Part shown: positions 32,848 to 40,853 of the stretch, in pieces
Layout: each line of letters begins with the position of its first letter
Numbering within the stretch: the stretch's first letter is position 1
DNA from: Bacteroidaceae bacterium
Lineage (GTDB): Bacteria; Bacteroidota; Bacteroidia; Bacteroidales; Bacteroidaceae
Length of the DNA: 44,972 bases
Direction of reading: 5' to 3'
NCBI GenBank assembly: GCA_024398635.1
Contig: JAKSIV010000017.1
Coordinates: 1-44,972 of the forward strand
Notes under the pieces: generated by a model
Told to the model about the DNA's origin: nothing
What the model saw: only the letters and a program-made list of their open reading frames with translations
Databases searched by the model: none
Made by a program: the position numbers and the translations under genes

Positions 32848-34458
32848 TCATTTCCAGTTCTTGTCAAGGAAAGCAATACGGTCAGCAAAGAATTTCTTGA
32901 GGATGGTTATCTCCTCATCGTAGCTTGATACGCGGTATGCTGCGAACATTCCTACGGCGTCACCGCCTCCAAAGCCTCCTCCAAAGCCACCGCCGAAGCC
33001 TCCCATGCCACCGCCGAATTCTCCCATTCCGGGGCCGAATCCACCACCAAAGCCTCCATTGCGACCTCCCTGGTTCTGATTCCTTGATGCGGGAACAAGC
33101 AGGTTGGAGTACTGTGCAAACTGGCGGTCCTTGGCCTCGGCCAGTTGGGCTGCATGATTATCAATGTATTTGTTGATATTGTCGATGCTCAGGACACCCT
33201 TACGGAGTTCTTTCCAGCGGGCCTTGACCTTTGCCACGAATGCGGGATCCTCCATGAGGCGTTTGAACATGGCAGGGGTAGGGTTGGTCTCGCCTCCGTT
33301 ATAAACCCAGGCTTCGATGTTGTTTCCGTTGGCGAAATTGCAGTTTCCGTATGCCAGGTTGTAGTCCCAGACTGTTCCTGCATGCAGTTTGCCGCCGGTG
33401 CCGTCCTCATTCTGCTTTGTCTTATAGAAATAGGTGCTGCGCTTCAGGCCGTCAGCATTCAGGCTGAGTTCGGTATGGATTATGTAGTCCACGAATGACT
33501 CTACATCGATATATTTGGCGTAACCCTCCTTGGGATCGGCAAAATTGTCGCTCTGTATTACCTTCTCGGTGGTTTTTATGTAGTTGCTGATGTACTCTTC
33601 CTGCTCGGGGGCAAGTTTGTCGGACTTGGGATAGAAGTAACTCCAGGTTACTGTGGCACGTCCTCCAAAGCCTCCTCCAAAGCCGCCCATGCCGCCACCG
33701 AAGCCTCCCATAGAGCCGTTGGTGATGATGCCGGGAACATCGGACTGGAAGGATTTTTCACCCTCATCGGGCGGGTCTATGCGTACTATGTAACCGCCTG
33801 TGAGTTCCAGACCGCTGGTATCGGTCTTTTTGAGTTTGGCTATGCTCAGTCGGTTATCGGCCCGTTTTATCTTCTCGCAGAGTATGTAAACGCCAATGTA
33901 ATGGCCGTTCATGACTACCTCGCAATAGCGGTTGCGTGGTGCCCAGTGGCCCATTTCGTTCCAGAGGTCGAAAGCAAAGGGGTCGCGCATCATGGATATG
34001 TCGTTGAAGGGAGCCAGCAGCACCCAGTCGTTATCGGCCGGCATGCCAAGGAGTTCAACGTTGTTGGCCTTGCCCTCAGGGGTGACGGTCTCAAGCGTAA
34101 AACGCTTCTGGTCAAAGAATAACGATGAGTTTCCGCGAAGTTTTATCTTGATGTTGCCGTCGTAGCCGTTGGCCTTATCAGTTACCTTGTTCCGTTTGGA
34201 GTCGTTGTCAATGATTTTCATTGTGCCGCCGGACTTTTCACGGTTGGTCAGGGTGGGGCTGTCGGTCTGGATTATTACAATCGGCAGATTGGACGATGTG
34301 AACTCTACATTGTCGGTTAAAGTCGATGTGTTGTAACTGCCGTTCATGCTGAATCCTCCTCCGGGGAATCCGCCACCGAAACCACCACCTCCGGGGAATT
34401 GTGCAAAACTGGTAATTGTAAAGAATAATACGGATATAGTAGAGATAACTTTTCTCAT
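32848..34458 (-). CDS. CotH kinase family secreted protein with Gly-Phe-rich segments
   Basis: From ATG at 34458 (MRKVISTISVLFF signal peptide; the frame is open 11 codons upstream) the protein has 536 residues. The CotH fold is shown by VIIQTDS, IKIKLRGNSS, RFTLET, WVLLAPFNDISMMRDPFAFDL, YIGVYILCEKIKR and VDYIIHTELSLNADG. Bacterial CotH proteins are atypical kinases that phosphorylate secreted proteins, but the activity of Bacteroidales members is not established. Three separate GGFGGG-rich stretches occur, one after the signal peptide, one in the middle and one near the C-terminus. The gene is followed by the Gly-rich gene and preceded by the SGNH esterase gene, all on the minus strand. Confidence 0.85.
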   Translation of the reverse strand: MRKVISTISVLFFTITSFAQFPGGGGFGGGFPGGGFSMNGSYNTSTLTDNVEFTSSNLPIVIIQTDSPTLTNREKSGGTMKIIDNDSKRNKVTDKANGYDGNIKIKLRGNSSLFFDQKRFTLETVTPEGKANNVELLGMPADNDWVLLAPFNDISMMRDPFAFDLWNEMGHWAPRNRYCEVVMNGHYIGVYILCEKIKRADNRLSIAKLKKTDTSGLELTGGYIVRIDPPDEGEKSFQSDVPGIITNGSMGGFGGGMGGFGGGFGGRATVTWSYFYPKSDKLAPEQEEYISNYIKTTEKVIQSDNFADPKEGYAKYIDVESFVDYIIHTELSLNADGLKRSTYFYKTKQNEDGTGGKLHAGTVWDYNLAYGNCNFANGNNIEAWVYNGGETNPTPAMFKRLMEDPAFVAKVKARWKELRKGVLSIDNINKYIDNHAAQLAEAKDRQFAQYSNLLVPASRNQNQGGRNGGFGGGFGPGMGEFGGGMGGFGGGFGGGFGGGDAVGMFAAYRVSSYDEEITILKKFFADRIAFLDKNWK

Positions 34459-34522
34459 GTTCGTGTCATTTTTAATTACATTAATTACCAAAATGCCGGA
34501 AAGTTAAATTAATGAGCCGAGG

Positions 34523-35722
34523 TCACCTCTCAAACAACTTGAGGTCTATGCAGTTGCCCATCTGGACGTAACCGTCGGCATTGGGGTGCAGGTAGTCGTT
34601 CTCAAAGAGGTATTTGGGATTGAGCTGTGCAGGATCGTCGGGATTACCCATGGCGGCATCAAAATCGATTACACCGTCAAAGTAACCGCTTGAACGGATC
34701 CACTGGTTGAGCTGCTGACGGCCTGCCTCATGGTTCTCGCTGTAGTAGTTGTTGCCCTTGAACTGCATAACGGGAGCACCGTAAACCTTGATTCCGCGCT
34801 CGTGTGCCTCGTTGATGATCTGCTTGTAAACCTCTTCAATCTGATTTGCTTTTGAGATGGCATCGCCACGTCCGCCAAGGTCATTCACACCCTCAAACAG
34901 GATGATGTACTTGACGCCTTCCTGCTGGAAGAGATCACGCGGATAACGGCTCTTTCCGGTAGGTCCTAGGCCACCCTGAAGTATACAGTTGCCACCCAGA
35001 CCCATGTTCAGGACCGATACACGGCTGGTTTTCTTGTTTGCAAGCAGACGGCGTGACAGGTTATCGGTCCAGCGGTTCTGCTCGTTGGTGGTAGATCCGC
35101 GTCCATCGGTTATGGAGTTGCCCAGAACGACTATGGCACGTGCTTTCTTTTCGGCCTGGATCTCTATGGCGTTGATGATGTACCAGTGTGCGGTCTTGAC
35201 AGCGTTAGTGAAGTCTGAGCCCTGGCCCTCGATAAGATATGAATCTGTACGTGAGCCGGGGTGACCGGTTACGCTGGTTGATGAAGCCTGGCCCAGATGC
35301 ATGGTGATAGCCACGTTCTGGCGGTTAGCCATGGGGAACTTTACAGGATCGGATGTTACAAGCTGGCCCGGCTGGATGGTTACGGACTTGCTGCCGTTGA
35401 AAGTGAGGCTGACCTCTGTTCCGGCTACTATATCGCTGCTGGCACCTGCTGTGGCTGCCTGCGCAATCTCGGCTGCGTTGATGGTTACGGGACCCTGGCT
35501 GAATTCGTTGGAGAACTTTACTCTGACAACTTTTCCGCTGATGGATGTCTGTACTATCTGACGGATGGAGTTGTTCTCAAGACCGGGGGCTGGGGGGCAG
35601 TTGTGAGGCTCTACAACCTGCTCGGCGGTTGCCCAGGTGGCAACCCAATGCTTGCCGGCAACGGCCGGTGACCAACTCAGAACCGCAATGAAGGCGGTCA
35701 GTAATAAGGCTTTAAGTTTCAT
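34523..35722 (-). CDS. SGNH/GDSL hydrolase (secreted esterase)
   Basis: The 399-residue protein has a signal peptide ending SPAVAG, an N-terminal beta domain (WVATWATAEQVVEP to about 165) and an SGNH hydrolase domain. The domain has IVVLGNSITDGRGS with the nucleophilic Ser (block I), LNMGLGGN (block II, Gly), FEGVNDLG (block III, Asn) and NDYLHPNADGY with the catalytic Asp-x-x-His (block V). Members deacylate or deacetylate polysaccharides, which fits with the xylan-directed GH115 nearby. The gene is divergent from the HTCS gene, and a 14-base perfect palindrome at 35742 lies in the shared upstream region. Confidence 0.87.
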   Translation of the reverse strand: MKLKALLLTAFIAVLSWSPAVAGKHWVATWATAEQVVEPHNCPPAPGLENNSIRQIVQTSISGKVVRVKFSNEFSQGPVTINAAEIAQAATAGASSDIVAGTEVSLTFNGSKSVTIQPGQLVTSDPVKFPMANRQNVAITMHLGQASSTSVTGHPGSRTDSYLIEGQGSDFTNAVKTAHWYIINAIEIQAEKKARAIVVLGNSITDGRGSTTNEQNRWTDNLSRRLLANKKTSRVSVLNMGLGGNCILQGGLGPTGKSRYPRDLFQQEGVKYIILFEGVNDLGGRGDAISKANQIEEVYKQIINEAHERGIKVYGAPVMQFKGNNYYSENHEAGRQQLNQWIRSSGYFDGVIDFDAAMGNPDDPAQLNPKYLFENDYLHPNADGYVQMGNCIDLKLFER

Positions 35723-35741
35723 AGTTCTATTTGTTTGTAAT

Positions 35742-35755
35742 TAAACGCGCGTTTA
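35742..35755. promoter_or_regulatory. Palindromic candidate operator TAAACGCGCGTTTA
   Basis: A perfect 14-base palindrome lies 20 bases upstream of the SGNH esterase start and about 130 bases upstream of the HTCS start. The position and symmetry suit a dimeric regulator. Which protein binds cannot be told. Confidence 0.4.
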
Positions 35756-35845
35756 TGTGGTAAAGGTAAGCCTTTTTTGTGTTCCAAACATTAAGATTTG
35801 TTCCATTCTTTCCCCTGATTATTGGAACATATCTGAATTATATTA

Positions 35846-35853
35846 TATCTTTG
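35846..35853 (+). promoter_or_regulatory. -7 box of the HTCS promoter
   Basis: TATCTTTG matches TAnnTTTG and lies 36 bases before ATG 35890. It also argues against the ORF opening at 35779 as the translation start. Confidence 0.55.
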
Positions 35854-35889
35854 AAACAAATACTAAACTATAGCCTAATCGTTTCTCAA

Positions 35890-38800
35890 ATGAAAAAACC
35901 AATAATTGCTCTTCTTGCAGGGTTGCTCTTTCTTCCTGTCAATGCGCAAAGGACCTACCGTTATTCTATGGGACAATTGTCCAACAACCGTTTCCAGGCT
36001 ATCTGTGAAGATATGTCGGGCTTTATTTGGATTGGTACGGAGAATGGTCTTAACCGTTATGACGGATACAATTTCCATAAATTTTTTCATGACAACAATG
36101 ATTCGTTGTCACTGATGAGTAACTATATCCGCAGTCTGTACTGTGATGATGACGGAACATTATGGATTGGAACAAACCGCGGCATTCAGTATCTGAGACC
36201 CAGTGAGAGGAGTTTCCATACCGTGATTTTTCCCGGAAGCAGATTGCCGTACATTCAGCAGATTACAAAACTGAGCGACGGCAAGATATGGATTGCCGCT
36301 CCGGGAGACGGACTGTATTGGGTAGACCCCCACAATCCCGTTCAGGTTAACGGTGTTGTGAGCCTCAACAACTATGCTCCCGCACAGGGCATATTCAGGT
36401 CTTTCGTCGAGGATAAAGAGGGAACAATTTGGATAGGTACTGCAACAGGTGTGCTGCTGTATGATCCTCATACTGACAAGATTACGGAATTCAGCAGTGA
36501 TGTAATAAGAGGTGATGTTACCGGCATCAACATGAATGCTGACGGTGATATTTTCATATCCACCCACAATCATCTGTACATGTGGAGCACGACGAGACGT
36601 AGGCTTACACGTATTACGCCCGATGATGGTATTTGGGAGATTACACACTCATTCATGGACAGGGACGGATTGAAGGTATCGCTCAGAGGCAGGGGTTTGC
36701 TTTATCTGACCAATGACGGTCATTTGGAGCAGTTTGAGCTGAAACCATCGGACCGCAGTCTTGAAAGGCTGGATGTGAGTGCCATGTACATGGACCGTGC
36801 GGGTAACCGTTGGATTGGCTGTTTCTTATCGGACCTGATTCTGGTGACCAGGGACCGCAACGAGTTTGATTACTGGAAATTCTCTGATTATCAGGAGGAT
36901 GTATCGGGAACGGTTACGGCTATGGTGGTGGATTCCGAGAACAGGCTTTGGATTGGATACAACAATAACGGTGTTACATGCATGTCCAGTACCGGTCAGG
37001 TACTGAGAGTGGGCAGGAATACACCTTATATAAGCTGCCTGTTCCGTGACAGCCGCAACAGGATTTGGGCCGGCTGCCCCAATATGGGTCTTGCGCTGCT
37101 GAATACTCACAGCGGCGGCATCGAGATGGTGATAGCCAATGAGTATTCAAATGTTTCATCCATAGCAGAGGATTCAAAAGGCCGGATCTATTACTCTGAG
37201 CTGGGTACCGGTTTCAGCCGATTCAATCCCGCTGACATGAAAACCGAGGTTTACGGTGATTTTGCCAAGAGCAGCCGTAAGGGAAGTTCGCTGAGCAATG
37301 ACTGGATACATATCATGATAATTGACAGCTGGAACAGGCTCTGGATTGGCCATGACAACGGAGCCGACTGCTTTGATATTGACCGTAACGAATTCATTGA
37401 CAATGACAAACTGTCAAAAGCCATGGGTACATCGGGCTGTACCTGCATCCTTGAGGAGAGGGAGGGTATAATATGGTTCGGTACGACCAAGGGTATAATC
37501 GTCTATAACATGACCAATGGCGTGGCTACTCTGTTGAATACGGCTCGCGGCCTTTCAAGCAATGACATACGCAGTATGGTCAAGGATGGCGAAGGATACA
37601 TCTGGGCCTCGACTCCGGGCGGCGTGAACCGTATTAATCCCGATGATTTCGAGATCAGCCGTTTCTTTACCGAGGAGAAGGCATTCAACGGCGTATCGGC
37701 CTTCTCGGTAGTTGATGACAGGGCTTATTTTGCAAGCAACGCCGGCATCACTGCCTTCTATCCGTATAACATAATCACGGAATCGTCTGTGAACAAGGTG
37801 GTTATGACGGGATTCTATCTTAACGGCGAACAGATTACATCAGAGTCAATGTCCGGAGGCAAGCATATATCCGAGAAGCCGCTTAACGTATCGGAGCAGT
37901 TCCGTCTTGCATACAGGGACAACTCCTTTACGCTTGAATTCAGCACCTTGAATTACGGAGACGAGGCAAGTCTGATTTATGAGTATTCTATGAGTCCGGG
38001 TGGAAACGAATGGGTGAGCAATCCGGCGGGTGTGAACCGTTTCAGTTTCTCCAAGCTGGGATACGGACGTTATACGCTGTCGGTAAGGGCAAGGCTGAAC
38101 GATATTGTATCAATACCAAGGACTTACGTAATAAAGATCGAGGCACCGTGGTATGCTACGTCAGTAGCGCTTTTAATCTATCTGATATTGATGCTGATGG
38201 TGCTGCTGGTGATATTCAAGATACGCCGCAGGGCACGTCAGAGAGAGATGGATGAGGCTAAGTTCCAGTCATTCATCAATGTGGCTCATGAGATATGCGC
38301 TCCTATGACGATGGTCATATCGCCGCTTGAGGATATGCTGCAGAACGATACTATTCCTGCCGATGTCCAGTCGAACCTGCGTCAGATGCACAAGAGTTCT
38401 ACCAGGATCCTGTCGCTGATAAACCAGCTGCTGGATATGCGTAAGTTTGATGAGGGACAGATGCAGCTGCATTTTGCAGAGACGGACCTGATCAATTTCC
38501 TGATGGGACCGTTCGAGCTCTATACGCAAACGGCCGAGAAACGTAACATAGAGTTCGATTTCAGCCATTCTATGGCGGAACAGACCGTATGGATAGACCG
38601 TGACAGCATAGACAAGGTGATGATGAACCTGCTGTCAAATGCATTCAAGTATACCAATGATGGCGGTAAGATTGAAATGAGCGTCGAAGTAGGGACCGAT
38701 GACAATGAAAGTGGCCCGCTTCATAACTATGTTGAAATATCGGTGTCCGATACGGGTATAGGCCTGGATAAGGATGACATTGAGCGTGTATTCCAGCGTT

Positions 38801-39861
38801 TCTACAGGGCCGACAACAAGATGACATCGATTACGATGGGAATGGGTATCGGCTTGAACTACAGCCAGATGCTTATACGTATGCACCATGGAACAATAAA
38901 GGCCGAGAACCGTACTGACGGTCAGAGCGGAAGCGTGTTCTCGTTCCGTCTGCCGCTTGGCAACAGCCATATCAATCCTGAGGATATTGTTGATACTGAG
39001 CAGGTTGCACGTCCGCAGCTGGAGCGTAACCGCGTAAATCTGGATTATGACGAGCCTGAAAACGATACTCACGTAAAGGGTTCGCTGAAGGTGCTTGTAG
39101 TGGATGATGATGATTCAATGCTGGATTACCTGTCAGACAGCCTCAAGCACAGCTATAAGATCATAACCGCCCGCAACGGTAAGGAGGGACTGAAACTGGC
39201 CGTATCGCAGATGCCGGACCTTATCATTACCGATGTCGTAATGCCTGAGATGGACGGAATTCAGCTTGTCAAGGCTCTCAAGGGCAATTCGCTGGTAAGT
39301 CATATCCCGGTTATAATGCTGTCGGGTAAGAACAAGCTTCAGGACCGTATGCTCGGACTGGATACGGGTGCAGACAGTTACCTGCCCAAACCGTTCTATA
39401 TGAGTGAGCTCAAGTCACTTATGTCAAACCTTATCAGCAACCGCCTGATTGTAAAGGGCAAATATTCCGGACAGCAGGAGCAGACTGAGAAGGTTGCTGA
39501 GGTTCAGTTTGAGTCCAGTGACGAGCAGTTTATGAAACGTGTGATGGAGATTGTAAACCAGAATATCTCCAACAGTGAGTTCAATATTACCCAAATGGTT
39601 GATGAGGTGGGTATGAGCCGTACGCAACTGCATCGCAAACTTAAGGAGCTGACAGGATTCTCTGCTGCAAGATTCGTGCAGAATATACGTATGCAACAGG
39701 CGATGAAGCTGCTCAAAGAGAAGCGCGTAAATGTCTCACAGATTGCTTACAGCGTAGGTTTTGCTTCACAGACTCACTTCTCGACTACCTTCAAGCAGTA
39801 CTACGGCGTCAGCCCTACGGAGTACATCAGACAGCTCAAGGCAGACGAATCGAAACAATAA
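35890..39861 (+). CDS. Hybrid two-component system sensor-regulator (HTCS)
   Basis: I start the protein (1323 residues) at ATG 35890, which gives a proper signal peptide (MKKPIIALLAGLLFLPVNAQ). The periplasmic sensor is a two-bladed-propeller array with repeated IWIGT-like motifs (about 20-660) and a Y_Y_Y domain (about 680-750), then a membrane helix (about 758-777). The kinase follows, with phospho-acceptor His800 in VAHEICAPM, then MNLLSNAFKYTNDGG and DTGIGL. The receiver domain has Asp1115 in IITDVVMPEMDG, and an AraC-type DNA-binding domain ends the protein (about 1220-1320, ending GVSPTEYIRQ). HTCS proteins sense a glycan breakdown product and activate the nearby use genes. Here those are likely the GH115, CotH and SGNH genes. 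The gene end lies inside a long palindrome. Confidence 0.93.
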   Translation: MKKPIIALLAGLLFLPVNAQRTYRYSMGQLSNNRFQAICEDMSGFIWIGTENGLNRYDGYNFHKFFHDNNDSLSLMSNYIRSLYCDDDGTLWIGTNRGIQYLRPSERSFHTVIFPGSRLPYIQQITKLSDGKIWIAAPGDGLYWVDPHNPVQVNGVVSLNNYAPAQGIFRSFVEDKEGTIWIGTATGVLLYDPHTDKITEFSSDVIRGDVTGINMNADGDIFISTHNHLYMWSTTRRRLTRITPDDGIWEITHSFMDRDGLKVSLRGRGLLYLTNDGHLEQFELKPSDRSLERLDVSAMYMDRAGNRWIGCFLSDLILVTRDRNEFDYWKFSDYQEDVSGTVTAMVVDSENRLWIGYNNNGVTCMSSTGQVLRVGRNTPYISCLFRDSRNRIWAGCPNMGLALLNTHSGGIEMVIANEYSNVSSIAEDSKGRIYYSELGTGFSRFNPADMKTEVYGDFAKSSRKGSSLSNDWIHIMIIDSWNRLWIGHDNGADCFDIDRNEFIDNDKLSKAMGTSGCTCILEEREGIIWFGTTKGIIVYNMTNGVATLLNTARGLSSNDIRSMVKDGEGYIWASTPGGVNRINPDDFEISRFFTEEKAFNGVSAFSVVDDRAYFASNAGITAFYPYNIITESSVNKVVMTGFYLNGEQITSESMSGGKHISEKPLNVSEQFRLAYRDNSFTLEFSTLNYGDEASLIYEYSMSPGGNEWVSNPAGVNRFSFSKLGYGRYTLSVRARLNDIVSIPRTYVIKIEAPWYATSVALLIYLILMLMVLLVIFKIRRRARQREMDEAKFQSFINVAHEICAPMTMVISPLEDMLQNDTIPADVQSNLRQMHKSSTRILSLINQLLDMRKFDEGQMQLHFAETDLINFLMGPFELYTQTAEKRNIEFDFSHSMAEQTVWIDRDSIDKVMMNLLSNAFKYTNDGGKIEMSVEVGTDDNESGPLHNYVEISVSDTGIGLDKDDIERVFQRFYRADNKMTSITMGMGIGLNYSQMLIRMHHGTIKAENRTDGQSGSVFSFRLPLGNSHINPEDIVDTEQVARPQLERNRVNLDYDEPENDTHVKGSLKVLVVDDDDSMLDYLSDSLKHSYKIITARNGKEGLKLAVSQMPDLIITDVVMPEMDGIQLVKALKGNSLVSHIPVIMLSGKNKLQDRMLGLDTGADSYLPKPFYMSELKSLMSNLISNRLIVKGKYSGQQEQTEKVAEVQFESSDEQFMKRVMEIVNQNISNSEFNITQMVDEVGMSRTQLHRKLKELTGFSAARFVQNIRMQQAMKLLKEKRVNVSQIAYSVGFASQTHFSTTFKQYYGVSPTEYIRQLKADESKQ

Positions 39862-40007
39862 TTTTTAGGGGGATATAGTCTCCAGAACTACGGCCCTTCG
39901 GGCCTATCCCTCCCACGCCCTTTGGGCGCGGGCCCCTCCCTCTGACGCGCCGAGGGTGGCGACGGTTCCAGAGACTATATCCCCAAAAATTTAAATTGTT
40001 TCGATTC
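39847..40007. repeat. Long imperfect palindrome after the HTCS gene (REP/terminator-like)
   Basis: GAATCGAAACAAT at 39847-39859 is repeated inverted at 39995-40007, and GGGATATAGTCTC near 39870-39881 is repeated inverted at about 39972-39984. Inside are two smaller hairpins, GGCCC-TTC-GGGCC (about 39892-39904) and CGCCC-TTT-GGGCG (about 39916-39928). The left arm includes the last four codons of the HTCS gene. The element lies between convergent genes, so transcripts from both sides would form the fold. Confidence 0.85.
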
Positions 40008-40013
40008 TAGCAT

Positions 40014-40847
40014 TTACTCTAAAGAGTGGAGCAACTCTATTTCAGCAGGCCAGAGGGATTCATCGGGGGTTTCCAGGATGAAGGGGATGTGGTTAAGGTT
40101 CTGGTCCTGCATTATCTTTTTGAAGAAATCCAGACTCAGGAAGCCCTTGCCGATTGAGTCATGACGGTCCACGCGTGAGCCAAGCTCTTTCTTGCTGTCG
40201 TTCAGGTGAATGGCACGGAGGTAGGAGAGTCCTATCTCGTTGTCAAACTCCTCCCAGACGCTCTCATAGGCATTTTTGAGGTCGTAGCCTGCAGTATATG
40301 TGTGACAGGTGTCTACGCATACTCCTACGCGGGATTTATCGGCCACGCCGTCGATAATGCGTTTGATCTGCCAGAATGCGAATCCTATGTTGGAGCCCTG
40401 TCCGGCGGTGTTTTCAATTACAGCAGTTACGCCGCTGGTCTTTTCAAGGGTGATGTTTATGCTTTCTGCAATGCGGTCCATGCACTCCTCGGGGGTAATT
40501 TGCTTGAGATGGCTGCCGGGATGGAAGTTGAGCATGGTCAGTCCAAGCTGCTCGCAACGCTGCATCTCATCCAAAAATGAAGCGCGTGATTTCTCCAACC
40601 CTTCGGCATCGGGACTACCCAGATTGATCAGGTAACTGTCATGCGGAAGGATATATCTTGCCTCTATTCCGGACTTTAACACCTCTGCCTTAAACTTCTC
40701 TATTTCAGTTTGTTGTAGAGGTGAGCTAAACCACTGGCGCTGGTTCTTTGTGAACAGTGCGAACGCCGAAGCGCCAACTGACATTGCGTTTATCGGAGCG
40801 TTAAAAACGCCCCCGGATGCTGATACGTGTGGACCGATATGTTTCAT
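40014..40847 (-). CDS. nfo: Endonuclease IV (AP endonuclease)
   Basis: The 277-residue protein starts [13 protein letters not shown] and shows the endonuclease IV signatures [54 protein letters not shown] and FILETPD, which hold the zinc-binding His, Glu and Asp residues. It cuts the DNA backbone 5' of abasic sites in base-excision repair. It is the last gene of a minus-strand operon, 6 bases after mutS2. The downstream side is the long palindrome. Confidence 0.96.
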   Translation of the reverse strand: MKHIGPHVSASGGVFNAPINAMSVGASAFALFTKNQRQWFSSPLQQTEIEKFKAEVLKSGIEARYILPHDSYLINLGSPDAEGLEKSRASFLDEMQRCEQLGLTMLNFHPGSHLKQITPEECMDRIAESINITLEKTSGVTAVIENTAGQGSNIGFAFWQIKRIIDGVADKSRVGVCVDTCHTYTAGYDLKNAYESVWEEFDNEIGLSYLRAIHLNDSKKELGSRVDRHDSIGKGFLSLDFFKKIMQDQNLNHIPFILETPDESLWPAEIELLHSLE

Positions 40848-40853
40848 AAATAA

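Noticed and set aside
32325..32900. 191-aa plus-strand proline-rich frame
   Set aside because: The proline run is only the complement of the Gly codons of the minus-strand Gly-rich protein, whose signal peptide and neighbourhood are convincing.
35779..35889. Upstream extension of the HTCS protein
   Set aside because: It would overlap the promoter box at 35846 and place the signal peptide internally. ATG 35890 gives a normal signal peptide.
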